Shown one piece after another: positions 15,881 to 24,262 of a DNA stretch of 64,000 bases (position 1 is its first letter; the number at the start of each line of letters is the position of its first letter). The DNA is from Paenibacillus_AP thailandensis (lineage in GTDB: Bacteria; Bacillota; Bacilli; Paenibacillales; Paenibacillaceae), in the NCBI RefSeq assembly GCF_042685365.1, contig NZ_JBHUMY010000023.1:124001-188000 (forward strand), written 5' to 3'. The translations under genes and the position numbers were made by a program. The notes under the pieces are model-generated. The model ran no database searches and had not been told where the DNA came from. It saw nothing but the letters and a program-made list of their open reading frames with translations.

Positions 15881-17152
15881 GTGTATTGCCATCATTGCGG
15901 AAGGAAACAACCGGAGGATGCGGTGTACTGCAATCAATGCGGCAGACGGCTGGAGCTCCAGGGCGAGGGAGATTGGCCGGGATTGGGGATGGAGGAGGCG
16001 GCTGCAAGCGCGGAAAGCGTTGCGGCGGCTCCGGCGGTTTATCGCGGCCTCGAAGCCGAACGGAAACGCGGGGAGCGGACGAAGCGGAGCAGAACCGAAG
16101 AGCGCGGCGGCCGGCTCGCGGCTGCGCTGCTGCCGGTCATTGTGCTGTTTTTATCGGCGGGAGGCGTATTTGCCTACTATATATATGAATCGGGCATCAA
16201 TAACGACGTCCGGCAGCTGCATGTGAAAGCGCAGCAGGAGGGGCTGGACGGGCATTACCAGGAGGCGCTGCGTTTGCTGGAGCTTGCGTCGGCGAAGCGG
16301 CCGGAATACGGCGCGCTCCTTGACGATGCGGCCGCCGTTCGCGAGGCGATCAAAGCCGAAGAGGAGCTTCGGGCCGTTAACGGACTGATCGGGAAGCGTT
16401 CGTTCGGCGACGCCCAGCTTCGGTTGGAGCAGCTTCGCTCCAAGCTTCATTTGCGCAGCGAGCCGTTGTTCGGCAAATTGAACGAACAGCTTGAAACGGC
16501 AAGCGTAAGCCTTGCCGTCGAGCAGGCGGCGGTTCAGCTGGAATCGCTGCATACGCTGGACGAGCTGGTGGCGAAATGGCAGGAAGTGAAAGGGATGACC
16601 GGGGAACAGGCGGAACGGCTTCAAGCGAAGCTCAGCGAGAAGATCGTAACCGTAAGCGGCGAGGAAGCTTCCCGTCTTCTGGAGAAAAAAAGGTTCAGCG
16701 ACGCTATCGCCGCCGTAGAGGCGGGCCTGGAACGCGATCCGGGCAACAAGGCGCTTACTTCGCTTAAGCAGCAAATTGCGGTTGCGAAGGAGAAGTTCGA
16801 GGAAGCCGAGCAGAGGCGGATCGAGGACGCGATGCAGATGGCCGCGGCCGAAGATTTGCGCAACCATACGGCGGCCGTCGAGGTTGAGCGCATTGAGCGG
16901 AAGCTGGATGACGAGGGCCGTCTATCGTTGACGGGCCATCTTGTCAACGCGGCGACGCGGCCGATCTATACGGTCAAGATCCGCTTCACGGTCTATTCGG
17001 CCGAAGGGGACACCCTTGCAACGGGAGAAGCGGATGCGACTCCGAACTATGTGGAGCCCGGCGAAGCGATGACGTTCAAGTGGACCTCGGAGAAAGTGAA
17101 GCGTACAGATGTTGAAGTCGTCGTGGATCATGCGACATGGTATTTGGATTAG
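15881..17152 (+). CDS. Zinc-ribbon membrane protein with TPR-like region
   Basis: Unknown function; about 423 residues from the GTG at 15881. That start is chosen because the zinc ribbon then sits at the N-terminus as in other proteins of this kind (YCHHCGRKQPEDAVYCNQCG: four Cys in two CxxC pairs). Order: zinc ribbon (2-22), charged linker, one membrane helix (~residues 80-105, LLPVIVLFLSAGGVFAYYIY), a long helical region with TPR-like spacing (~110-330, ending RDPGNKAL), and a C-terminal beta domain (~350-420, LSLTGHLVNAATRPIYTVKI) that looks like a FxLYD/DUF3426-type fold. The S1C protease gene follows 14 bp later, so the two likely act together at the membrane. Confidence 0.8.
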   Translation: MYCHHCGRKQPEDAVYCNQCGRRLELQGEGDWPGLGMEEAAASAESVAAAPAVYRGLEAERKRGERTKRSRTEERGGRLAAALLPVIVLFLSAGGVFAYYIYESGINNDVRQLHVKAQQEGLDGHYQEALRLLELASAKRPEYGALLDDAAAVREAIKAEEELRAVNGLIGKRSFGDAQLRLEQLRSKLHLRSEPLFGKLNEQLETASVSLAVEQAAVQLESLHTLDELVAKWQEVKGMTGEQAERLQAKLSEKIVTVSGEEASRLLEKKRFSDAIAAVEAGLERDPGNKALTSLKQQIAVAKEKFEEAEQRRIEDAMQMAAAEDLRNHTAAVEVERIERKLDDEGRLSLTGHLVNAATRPIYTVKIRFTVYSAEGDTLATGEADATPNYVEPGEAMTFKWTSEKVKRTDVEVVVDHATWYLD

Positions 17153-17166
17153 GGGAGACGATACAG

Positions 17167-18288
17167 ATGAGAAAGGCGGCTTGGATTAGCGCCTCGTTAT
17201 GCGCGCTTATCGTTTGCGGCGCGCTCGGAGCGGCCGCGGCGCTGCGGTCGGAGATGCCCAAGCGGCTATCCGGACCGCCTCTGCTGGCGGCGGCGCAGGA
17301 GCAAGACGGGCCGAAATCGTTAAAGGACGTCATTTACGAAACGCAGAAGCTTGTCGTCATGATCGAAACGTCCGACGGCACGCAAGGATCGGGGTTTCTG
17401 TACAATACGAAGGGCGACCTCATTACGAACGCCCACGTCGTCGCGGGAGAGAGCGAGGTGTCGGTCAAGACGGCGGACGCCCGGGAGTTAAGGGGCAAGG
17501 TGATCGGGATAAGCGCCGATACGGATATTGCGGTCGTTCGCGTCTCGGAGCTGGCCGGCGTTACGCCGCTGCCTGTCGTTCGCGACCGCCGTGCCGAAGT
17601 GGGGGACGAAGTCATTGCCGTAGGGAGCCCGCTTGGCTTTCAAAATACGGTGACGACCGGCATTGTCAGCGGCTTAGGCCGCTCGTTCGTCATTGAGCCT
17701 TATCATTATGAAGGCTTATACCAAATTTCCGCGCCGATCGCCCACGGGAACAGCGGCGGGCCGCTTGTCGACAAGAAAACCGGCGGCGTTCTGGGCATTA
17801 ATTCGGCGGGCATGGAGGAAGGGATGATCGGATTCAGCATTCCGATCGCCGATGTGCTTCAATTGGCGGAGGGCTGGTCCGAAAACCCGATGGAGACGCT
17901 GCCGCCCGGCAAGACGCTGGATAAAGCCGAGTCGGGGCAAGCGAAGACGTCGATCGTCGAATACAGCGAATATCTGGTCAGACACTTCTACGACAGTCTG
18001 AACAACGCGGACTACGTATACGCTTATTCGCTGCTCGGCGGGAACTGGAAGGAAGGGACGACTTACGCCGAATTCCGCGAAGGGTATTTGGCGACCCGCA
18101 ACGTCGTGATCGACGATCTGATCGTCACCAGCGAAAGCGAGGACGAGGCGACCGTGACGGCGGTCATATCGGTGGACGAGCGCGTGGAAGGCGAATATAA
18201 GCTGAGCAAGTATCAAGTGACGTATACCGTCGGGTACGAGAACGATCAGCTGAAGCTGATTAAAGGAAGCGGGAAAGCGATAAAGTAA
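17167..18288 (+). CDS. S1C-family (HtrA-like) serine protease without PDZ domain
   Basis: Secreted or membrane-tethered trypsin-like protease, 373 residues. An N-terminal hydrophobic segment (~residues 5-25) leads into the protease domain (~55-235) with the triad His ~90 (TNAHVV), Asp ~119 (DTDIAVVRV) and Ser ~197 (GNSGGPLVD), plus GSPLGFQNTVTTGIVSG. The expected PDZ domain is absent; instead residues ~265-373 form an NTF2/DUF4878-like domain (VRHFYDSLNNADYVYAYSLL). ATG at 17167 has GGGGAG 9 bp upstream. It shares an operon with the zinc-ribbon protein, and a strong terminator follows. Confidence 0.9.
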   Translation: MRKAAWISASLCALIVCGALGAAAALRSEMPKRLSGPPLLAAAQEQDGPKSLKDVIYETQKLVVMIETSDGTQGSGFLYNTKGDLITNAHVVAGESEVSVKTADARELRGKVIGISADTDIAVVRVSELAGVTPLPVVRDRRAEVGDEVIAVGSPLGFQNTVTTGIVSGLGRSFVIEPYHYEGLYQISAPIAHGNSGGPLVDKKTGGVLGINSAGMEEGMIGFSIPIADVLQLAEGWSENPMETLPPGKTLDKAESGQAKTSIVEYSEYLVRHFYDSLNNADYVYAYSLLGGNWKEGTTYAEFREGYLATRNVVIDDLIVTSESEDEATVTAVISVDERVEGEYKLSKYQVTYTVGYENDQLKLIKGSGKAIK

Positions 18289-18326
18289 GAATAAACGGGC
18301 GAAGCTTATGTGCCGCGCGGTGAAAT

Positions 18327-18369
18327 AAAAGTCAGGTTATAAGCGGAAAACTTATAACCTGACTTTTTT
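18327..18369 (+). terminator. Terminator after the S1C protease gene
   Basis: A 17 bp perfect stem (AAAAGTCAGGTTATAAG with its complement, 18351-18367) and a 7-base loop, with the T-run at its 3' end. Confidence 0.9.
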
Positions 18370-18543
18370 TGATGGAGATCTATGGAGAAAGACCGCTTTG
18401 CGTTGTACGCGGAGGAGATGGTGCGGCAGCGTCGAAGTGTTATGGAACGGGCCCATGCAAGGCTCCTCCTTCGTTCGTTTCCGATGTCACAAATTCGAGC
18501 CTGACGTTGTTATATGTGCAAAACGAGGAGGAGCTGATGGGAA

Positions 18544-18706
18544 ATGAACGACTTGACATGCATCATCATCGGAGGCGGCCATGTAGGGCTTCATTCGCTC
18601 AAAGCCATAAAGGAAGAGACCCGGGGCATGGCGAATGGGCGGCGGATTCGGTTTGTTCTGATCGACAAGCAGCCCGGTCATCTGCGCAAAATGCTGTTGT
18701 TCCGGC
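18544..18706 (+). pseudogene. 5' fragment of an NDH-2-like FAD/NAD oxidoreductase
   Basis: The first ~54 codons of a pyridine nucleotide-disulfide oxidoreductase: TCIIIGGGHVGLHSLKAI is the FAD-binding Rossmann start and RRIRFVLIDKQPGHLRK follows as in NADH dehydrogenase-like proteins. A GGAGGAG ribosome site precedes the ATG. After LLFRP (about 18706) homology stops and the DNA continues in another frame as the 3' part of a sigma factor gene, so most of the enzyme (about 300 residues) has been deleted. The frame itself runs on to 18786 as unrelated residues. Confidence 0.75.
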
Positions 18707-19279
18707 CGCGATCTGCTGTCTTACGCCATGCTCGTCCTGCTCGAGCGGCTGACGCCGACAGAACGGACGGTTTTTGTCCTGCGTGAGGCGCTGGGCTTCG
18801 ATTATCCCGAAATCGCCGAGCTGCTCGACAAGCAAGAGGCCAATTGCCGTAAGCTGATGAGCCGGGCAAGAAGCAAGATGGGCATATCCGAGGAGGAGCC
18901 GATCGCGGCCGAAGCGGTTGAAGTGGAATGGGTCGGCCGGTTCCTCGCATCCCTCGAGCAAGGCAACGTCGATCAATTGCTGTCCCTGCTGACCGAAGAC
19001 GTCATGCTCGTCGCCGACGGAGGCGGCAAAGCAACCGCGTTCAAGCATCCGATACAAACGCGCAATCATGTGGCCCGAATCCTGCTGGACGGGTTCGGCC
19101 AAATCAAGCGCTACGATCAGGGAAGTATTCGCTTCGAGGTTGCCCCTCTGAACGGTGAGACCGGTATCATCCTCCGTTCGGAGAAAGAGATCGTGGCCGC
19201 TCTATTGATCCAGCTCCGGCGCGGAAAGCTTGCCGCAATGTATGCCGTACGAAACCCGGATAAGCTTGCCCGGGTTTAG
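18707..19279 (+). pseudogene. 3' fragment of an ECF41/SigJ-like sigma factor
   Basis: Carries the sigma-70 region 4 helix-turn-helix (LERLTPTERTVFVLREALGF, then YPEIAELLDKQEANCRKLMSRAR) and the SnoaL/NTF2-like C-terminal domain usual in ECF41-type factors, to VRNPDKLARV. Region 2, needed to bind core polymerase and the -10 element, is missing. The homologous frame is visible a few codons before the first ATG (18728). It follows directly on the oxidoreductase fragment in a different frame, so a single deletion seems to have removed the end of one gene and the start of the other. From 18728 a 183-residue protein could still be made, but it could hardly work as a normal sigma factor. Confidence 0.75.
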
Positions 19280-19303
19280 GGTACGTGAATTAAAATACAT
19301 TTG

Positions 19304-19358
19304 AAAAAAGAGACGCAAAGGCTTCGTTCGGGGGTAACGGGCCTTGGGTCTCTTTTTT
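19304..19358. terminator. Bidirectional terminator
   Basis: AAAAAAGAGAC...GGC (19304-19321) pairs with GCCTTGGGTCTCTTTTTT (19341-19358). Both strands end in a T-run, serving the sigma-factor remnant and the convergent Gly/Pro-rich protein gene. Confidence 0.75.
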
Positions 19359-19427
19359 ACGCAAAACGAGCGCGGCGGGCGTCCCTCAATCCTGTTCTTC
19401 CGCCAAGCGTCCGGGGAGGGGGGGCGT

Positions 19428-20057
19428 TTATCCCCTGGCCTCTCGCTGCAGCTTTACGAGCTCCAGTTCCACGGTGTCGTTCGCCTGCAGCGGGAAGCTG
19501 AGAAGCGCCGCCGGGATTTGGCGCCCGTTCAGCCTTAGAATAAAGCCGGTGTCGCCGGAGACAACCGGTATGCCTGCGACGGCGGCGATTCGGCCGCCGG
19601 GTCCGAATCGAACCGCTCCCGTCCGGGCGAGCGCTTCTCCGACGGGTATGCCGGGATGATAGCGGGCCGAGTGACTTTGGTTCAGCTCGGGCGCCGCCAT
19701 GCCGCCGCGGATTTGAACATACACGAAAGCGGCGGCCGGACCCGGGAAATACGGGACGGGGAACGGGGCCGGAAACGGCTTGTGCCCGTTCGGCACCGGC
19801 CTGTTCCTGTGCGCGACAGGCATATGTCCGTGCGGACTATGCCGATGGCCGGGCGGCCCGTTCGATCCGGCGGAAGCCGTATTCCCGGGTGCTTCTTCAT
19901 GCCGGGCCGTTCCGCCGGGCTTCCCTTGTCCGTCCAATCCTGTGCCGGCCGGGCCGCCTTGCCTGCCAGTCCTGCGCAAGCTTGGCCCGCCGCAGCCGCA
20001 GCCGCCGGCTGCGGGCGTAGCGGGAGGAATGTAGATGTATTGCCGCGAGGATGCCAT
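19428..20057 (-). CDS. Gly/Pro-rich protein of unknown function with C-terminal DUF4430-like domain
   Basis: I do not recognise this gene with certainty. From the ATG at 20057 it would encode 209 residues. The N-terminal ~115 residues are low in complexity: Gly/Pro/His-rich with a cysteine pair (AAGGCGCGGP) and a PVAHRNRPVPNGHKPFP-like stretch, with no signal peptide. The C-terminal ~75 residues look folded (IPVGEALARTGAVRFGPGG, then DTGFILRLNGRQIP and VELELVKLQ) and recall DUF4430/SLBB-like beta-grasp domains. AAGGAG lies 13 bp before this ATG, which is long; an earlier start is possible. The interval is convergent with the sigma remnant and shares its terminator. Confidence 0.55.
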   Translation of the reverse strand: MASSRQYIYIPPATPAAGGCGCGGPSLRRTGRQGGPAGTGLDGQGKPGGTARHEEAPGNTASAGSNGPPGHRHSPHGHMPVAHRNRPVPNGHKPFPAPFPVPYFPGPAAAFVYVQIRGGMAAPELNQSHSARYHPGIPVGEALARTGAVRFGPGGRIAAVAGIPVVSGDTGFILRLNGRQIPAALLSFPLQANDTVELELVKLQREARG

Positions 20058-20175
20058 CGGATCGATCAGACTCCTTTTTGCAAAGATTAGGCGAATATTC
20101 TGCGACATTGTATGCGGCGGAGGGCTAATCATGTGCATGGAGCGTTTTTTTCGCCGAATCGGACCGGTCTTGCGG

Positions 20176-20230
20176 CAAAAAATAACGGAGCTTGCTCCGC
20201 AGGGCGGTCAGCCCCGGGAACAAACTCCGT
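20176..20230 (-). terminator. Terminator after sodA
   Basis: On the minus strand ACGGAGTTTGTTCC pairs with GGAGCAAGCTCCGT (G-U pairs allowed), followed by TATTTTTT. Confidence 0.75.
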
Positions 20231-20249
20231 CGTACGTTAAAGATGCCGA

Positions 20250-20864
20250 TTATTTTACGGCCGCTTCGTAACGTTTGTTGACTTCCGCCCAGTTTACAAC
20301 GTTCCAGAACGCTGCAATGTAGTCCGGGCGCTTGTTTTGGTATTTCAGGTAATAAGCGTGCTCCCAAACGTCCAGACCGAGGATTGGCGTTTCGCCTTCC
20401 ATCAGCGGGCTGTCTTGGTTAGGCAGGCTGCTTACTTTCAGCTTGCCGTCTTTGACGGAAAGCCATGCCCAGCCGCTGCCGAAGCGCGTCGTAGCCGCTT
20501 TCGCGAAATCTTCCTTGAACTTGTCGAAGCCGCCCAGCTCGCTGTCGATTGCTGCAGCAATCGCGCCAGTCGGAGCGCCGCCGCCGTTCGGGCCGATAAC
20601 TTCCCAGAACAGGCTGTGGTTCGCATGGCCGCCGCCGTTGTTGCGAACGGCCGTACGGATCGATTCCGGAACGATAGCCAGGTTGTTCGCAAGCAGTTCC
20701 TCGAGGGATTTGTCTTGCAGCTCGGGAGCGGATTCCAGAGCGGCGTTCAGGTTCGTTACGTAAGTATTGTGGTGACGGCCGTGGTGGATTTCCATCGTCG
20801 TCGCGTCGATATGCGGTTCGAGCGCGTTAGTCGCGTATGGCAATGCAGGCAGTTGATGAGCCAT
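20250..20864 (-). CDS. sodA: Superoxide dismutase (Mn/Fe type)
   Basis: Cytoplasmic dismutase of superoxide to oxygen and peroxide (EC 1.15.1.1), 204 residues. Metal ligands are visible: His in HHGRHHNTY (~27), His in GGGHANHSLFW (~81), and Asp/His in DVWEHAYYLKYQN (~163/167). The N-terminal helical hairpin (LPALPYATNALEPHID) is normal. The GGGHANH plus GP(N)GGG pattern suggests the Mn form. GGAGG precedes the ATG. It is monocistronic, with its own promoter and terminator. Confidence 0.97.
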   Translation of the reverse strand: MAHQLPALPYATNALEPHIDATTMEIHHGRHHNTYVTNLNAALESAPELQDKSLEELLANNLAIVPESIRTAVRNNGGGHANHSLFWEVIGPNGGGAPTGAIAAAIDSELGGFDKFKEDFAKAATTRFGSGWAWLSVKDGKLKVSSLPNQDSPLMEGETPILGLDVWEHAYYLKYQNKRPDYIAAFWNVVNWAEVNKRYEAAVK

Positions 20865-21161
20865 GATTCAATCATCCTCCAATATGTAGTTTGGTAAATA
20901 TCCCTATCCATTATCTCGCATTCGCACTAATAAATCAACATTTACGTTTCAAAAGTATTTTATTCCGAATGACCGGGAAAATCGTTCAAAACGTAAAGAA
21001 ATAACGTGTAAGCGCTTAAATTTAAGCGTTTTCACGATAAAATCGCATGTTTCTTTAAATTTTTTAAGGAATTTTAAAGTTTTTAGCAGGATTCTGTTTA
21101 AACATGTCGTATAATATTAACTATAGGCATCACTATGACATGGTATAGAAGGTGTAAATGA
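20865..21161. other. Divergent regulatory region between sodA and the GNAT gene
   Basis: AT-rich 297 bp containing the sodA promoter, a perfect 16 bp palindrome CGCTTAAATTTAAGCG (21013-21028), an overlapping cre-like box TGTAAGCGCTTAAA (21007-21020, one mismatch to the CcpA consensus) and a TATAAT (21110-21115) that could serve the GNAT gene. No coding frame. Confidence 0.6.
20910..20938 (-). promoter_or_regulatory. SigA-type promoter for sodA
   Basis: Minus strand TTGATT (20938-20933), 17 bp, GATAAT (20915-20910). Confidence 0.65.
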
Positions 21162-21584
21162 ATGATAGTTCGTTCCTTTCAGTTGTCCGATTACAAGTTT
21201 GTAACGAGCTTGTTGGAGACGGTTCTTACCGAGGAATGCTACGAGCAAACCATGGAAGCATTCGCCCGTCAATTGTCATGGGATAGCGATCTCGTTGTCG
21301 TTGCGGTTCAAGATTCAGAAATCGTTGGCATCATTATCGGAACGATCGACAATCATAAAGGCTATTATTACCGTATTGCCGTTCATCCGCATCATCAGCG
21401 CAAAGGAATCGGCAAAGCGTTGATCCAATCGCTGCGCCAGCGTTTCGAACAGCGCAACGTAACGAAAATCATGGTCGCCGCGGACGAGCACAACGAGCCG
21501 ATCCTGCCTCTTTACGAATCGCTTGGCTACGTTGCTTCGGATTTTTTCCGTTCTTTCCAGAAGCTGAGCATTGTAGCCGGTTAA
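21162..21584 (+). CDS. GNAT-family N-acetyltransferase
   Basis: Acetyl-CoA-dependent acyltransferase, 140 residues, substrate unknown. The GNAT core is complete: beta4 YYYRIAVHPHHQRKGIGKAL holds the pyrophosphate-binding Q/RxxGxG/A motif (QRKGIGKA), and the C-terminal beta5-helix is ILPLYESLGYVASDFF. AGAAGGTG lies before the ATG. It is transcribed divergently from sodA and ends in its own terminator. Confidence 0.9.
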   Translation: MIVRSFQLSDYKFVTSLLETVLTEECYEQTMEAFARQLSWDSDLVVVAVQDSEIVGIIIGTIDNHKGYYYRIAVHPHHQRKGIGKALIQSLRQRFEQRNVTKIMVAADEHNEPILPLYESLGYVASDFFRSFQKLSIVAG

Positions 21585-21637
21585 GATGCCGTTTATACTC
21601 TTTAGATTATAGAAACGTCTGCCGACGATATTCATTT

Positions 21638-21695
21638 GAAGCATATCTTGCTGGGAGCGCATGGCTGCGCTCGAGCCGGATATGCTTTTCTATTT
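21638..21695 (+). terminator. Terminator after the GNAT gene
   Basis: GAAGCATATC pairs with GATATGCTTTTC, with an inner GAGCGC/GCGCTC stem, followed by TATTT. Confidence 0.7.
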
Positions 21696-21752
21696 GGCCG
21701 CAAATTGTTATGATTGATGAAAAGCGATTGAAATGAGCTGCGAGGTGAGACC

Positions 21753-22361
21753 ATGAACGTGTCCGAGTCGGAAAGGCCCCATGACGATTCACCAGAGTCC
21801 TTCGAGCGTTCGGCTGCAACCGGGCCGGGATGGCTGAGAGAGCTGTTCGAATGGTTGAAAACGGCGGCAATCGCGTTTGCCATCGTCCTTGCGCTCCATC
21901 TGTTCGTATTTAATTTATCGACGGTAGAAGGCCATTCCATGGAGCCGACCTTGCAGGAGAAGGAGTGGCTTTTTGTCAATAAAATCGTCTATATGCTGCG
22001 CGCTCCGAAAGTCGGCGAAATCGTCGTGCTGGAGGATCCGCTGGACGTGAGGATGGGCGCAGAGAAGCCCGAGCTGCTGGTGAAGCGGGTCGTAGGGCTG
22101 CCCGGCGACCAGATCGAAATATACAATAAGAAACTGTACCGCAACGGCAAGCTGATCGAAGAGCCGTACGTCGACACCGAGATCGAAGGCTACGATTACG
22201 GCCCACATATCGTGGAGGAGGGGCGTTATTTCGTGCTCGGCGACAACCGTCACGCCCAGGCGAGCAAGGACAGCCGCGTGTTCGGGGCCGTGCCGGAATC
22301 GTACATTAAAGGCAAAGCGGAGTTTATCGTATGGCCGTGGGATCAGATGACTATGCTGTAA
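21753..22361 (+). CDS. lepB: Type I signal peptidase
   Basis: Membrane serine protease that removes signal peptides from secreted proteins (EC 3.4.21.89), 202 residues. An N-terminal cytoplasmic tail of ~35 residues is followed by one membrane helix (~36-55, AIAFAIVLALHLFVFNL). The catalytic dyad is Ser62 (GHSMEPTL) and Lys111 (VKRVVGLPGD); the signature GDNRHAQASKDSR follows. It is Sip-like and Gram-positive in form. It is closely followed by rnhA (14 bp), so the two are likely co-transcribed. Confidence 0.95.
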   Translation: MNVSESERPHDDSPESFERSAATGPGWLRELFEWLKTAAIAFAIVLALHLFVFNLSTVEGHSMEPTLQEKEWLFVNKIVYMLRAPKVGEIVVLEDPLDVRMGAEKPELLVKRVVGLPGDQIEIYNKKLYRNGKLIEEPYVDTEIEGYDYGPHIVEEGRYFVLGDNRHAQASKDSRVFGAVPESYIKGKAEFIVWPWDQMTML

Positions 22362-22375
22362 TGGAGGAACGATAG

Positions 22376-22810
22376 GTGAAGGAAGTGACTATTTATACCG
22401 ACGGGGCTTGTTCCGGCAATCCCGGGCCCGGCGGATACGGGGCGGTGCTGTTTTACGGACCGCACAAGAAGGAAATTTCCGGCGGGGAGAAAAACACGAC
22501 CAACAACCGGATGGAGATCGTTGCGGTCGTGGAAGCCTTGTCGCTTCTGAAGGAGCCTTGCAGCGTAAAAGTGTACAGCGATTCGGCTTATGTCGTGAAT
22601 TGCTTTCAGCAGAATTGGATCCGGAATTGGCAAAGGAACGGCTGGAAGAACAGCAAGAAGGAGCCGGTCGAAAACCAGGATTTGTGGAAGAAGCTGCTGG
22701 ACGCGATGAGCATGCACAAGGTCGAGTACATTAAAGTAAAAGGGCATAGCGACAACGAATGGAACAATCGCTGCGACGAGCTGGCCCGCGAAGCAATAAA
22801 ACGACTTTAA
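22376..22810 (+). CDS. rnhA: Ribonuclease HI
   Basis: Cleaves RNA in RNA-DNA hybrids (EC 3.1.26.4), 144 residues. Catalytic acidic residues are Asp9 (YTDGACSGNPGPGG), Glu47 (NRMEIVAV), Asp69 (VYSDSAYVV) and the C-terminal Asp in RCDELAREA. The start is a GTG at 22376 with GGAGG 8 bp upstream. QueG begins 44 bp downstream. Confidence 0.95.
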   Translation: MKEVTIYTDGACSGNPGPGGYGAVLFYGPHKKEISGGEKNTTNNRMEIVAVVEALSLLKEPCSVKVYSDSAYVVNCFQQNWIRNWQRNGWKNSKKEPVENQDLWKKLLDAMSMHKVEYIKVKGHSDNEWNNRCDELAREAIKRL

Positions 22811-22854
22811 CAGGGATGGCGTGAAAGATTAAAGCAAGAAAGGAGGACGGCGGT

Positions 22855-24111
22855 ATGGACCATCGTCGACATCAAGACATCGCAGACAACCAGGACGCTG
22901 GCGTCATTGCCGCCCCTCCGGAGGGCGCGGCCGATTATTGGGCCAAGCTGAAGGAAGAGATGAAAGCGGCGGCGCCGCAGCTTGGCATCGACAAGATCGG
23001 CGTCGCTTCCGCGGCGCCGTTCGCCGAGCTGAAGCAGCGGCTGATCCGGCATCGCGAGCTTGGCTACGAATCCGGCTTCGAAGAGCCGGACCTCGACAAG
23101 CGGACGACGCCCGAGCTGCTGCTTCCCGGCGCGCAATCGATTATCGCCATTGCGATCGCTTATCCGTCCAAGCTGCCGAATCCGCCCAAGTCGGAGCCGG
23201 GCGCACGCAGAGGCATTATGGCGCGCTCCGCATGGGGCGAGGATTACCATACGGTGCTGCGCGACCGTCTGGCTAAGCTCGAGACGTGGCTGCGGGAGCG
23301 GGTGCCGGAGATGCGTGCGGAAAGCATGGTCGATACGGGCGAGCTGTCCGACCGTGCCGTCGCCGAACGGGCGGGCATCGGCTGGAGCGCCAAAAACTGC
23401 TCGATCATCTCGCCCGAGTTCGGATCCTGGATCTATCTGGGCGAAATGATTACGAATTTGCCGCTGCCCCCGGACAAGCCGGTGACGGAAAGCTGCGGCG
23501 AATGCACGAAATGCATCGACGCCTGCCCGACGGGAGCGCTTGTAGGGCCGGGGCAGCTTAACGCTCAGCGGTGCGTCTCGTTTATTACGCAAACGAAGGA
23601 CTGGGTGCCGGAGGAGTTCATGAAAAAAATCGGCAACCGGCTGTACGGCTGCGACACCTGCCAGACGGTGTGCCCGGCCAACCGCGGCAAAAACTTTACG
23701 CACCAGCCCGAGCTGCAGCCGGACCCCGAGCTGGCGAAGCCGCTCCTTGTGCCGCTGCTCACGATCGGCAACCGGGAGTTCAAGGAACGCTACGGCCGGA
23801 CGTCGTCGGCATGGCGCGGCAAAAAGCCGATTCAGCGCAACGCGGTGATCGCGCTGGGAACGTTTAAGGATAAAAGCGCCGTGCCGCATTTGGAAGGGGT
23901 ACTGCTGACGGATCCAAGGCCCGTGCTGCGGGGGACGGCCGCCTGGTCGCTGGGCCAGATCGGCGGCGAAGAGGCGGAGGCCGCTTTGCGCAAGGCGCTG
24001 CAAACCGAAACCGATGAGGAAGCGGTCCGCTATATCGAGAGGGCGCTGGAACGGCTCGCCGAACCGGAGGGTGCGGCGCCGGAGACGGAGAAGACTTCCT
24101 CCCTACAATAA
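22855..24111 (+). CDS. queG: Epoxyqueuosine reductase
   Basis: Cobalamin- and iron-sulfur-dependent enzyme for the last step of queuosine tRNA modification (EC 1.17.99.6), 418 residues. An N-terminal extension of ~25 residues precedes the DUF1730 domain (IDKIGVASAAPFAELKQRL). Two 4Fe-4S motifs follow: CGECTKCIDACPTGAL near residue 214 and CDTCQTVCPANR near 265. The C-terminal HEAT-like repeats (~330-405, AWSLGQIGGEEAEAALRKAL) are present. The GGAGG before the ATG supports the start. Confidence 0.95.
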   Translation: MDHRRHQDIADNQDAGVIAAPPEGAADYWAKLKEEMKAAAPQLGIDKIGVASAAPFAELKQRLIRHRELGYESGFEEPDLDKRTTPELLLPGAQSIIAIAIAYPSKLPNPPKSEPGARRGIMARSAWGEDYHTVLRDRLAKLETWLRERVPEMRAESMVDTGELSDRAVAERAGIGWSAKNCSIISPEFGSWIYLGEMITNLPLPPDKPVTESCGECTKCIDACPTGALVGPGQLNAQRCVSFITQTKDWVPEEFMKKIGNRLYGCDTCQTVCPANRGKNFTHQPELQPDPELAKPLLVPLLTIGNREFKERYGRTSSAWRGKKPIQRNAVIALGTFKDKSAVPHLEGVLLTDPRPVLRGTAAWSLGQIGGEEAEAALRKALQTETDEEAVRYIERALERLAEPEGAAPETEKTSSLQ

Positions 24112-24161
24112 CCAGGCCGGAGGAAGCGGCAATACGCGCGGGCCATAAGGGAAAAAGCGGT

Positions 24162-24190
24162 TTGCGAACGGCTGTTTTCCATGCTATCAT
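24162..24190 (+). promoter_or_regulatory. Possible promoter for yneF
   Basis: TTGCGA (24162-24167), 17 bp, TATCAT (24185-24190), 73 bp before the ATG. Confidence 0.5.
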
Positions 24191-24262
24191 AGGTGGGATT
24201 ATGGCTATTATATTTAGCGGCTAAGCCGAAATAATTGGAAAGGACCGGGTGACCATTCGTTT

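Noticed and set aside
18382..18504. Possible 40-codon ORF beginning MEKDRFALYAEEM before the oxidoreductase fragment
   Set aside because: It has no clear ribosome site or homology I recognise and lies in a region already shaped by deletion; it may be a remnant of another gene.
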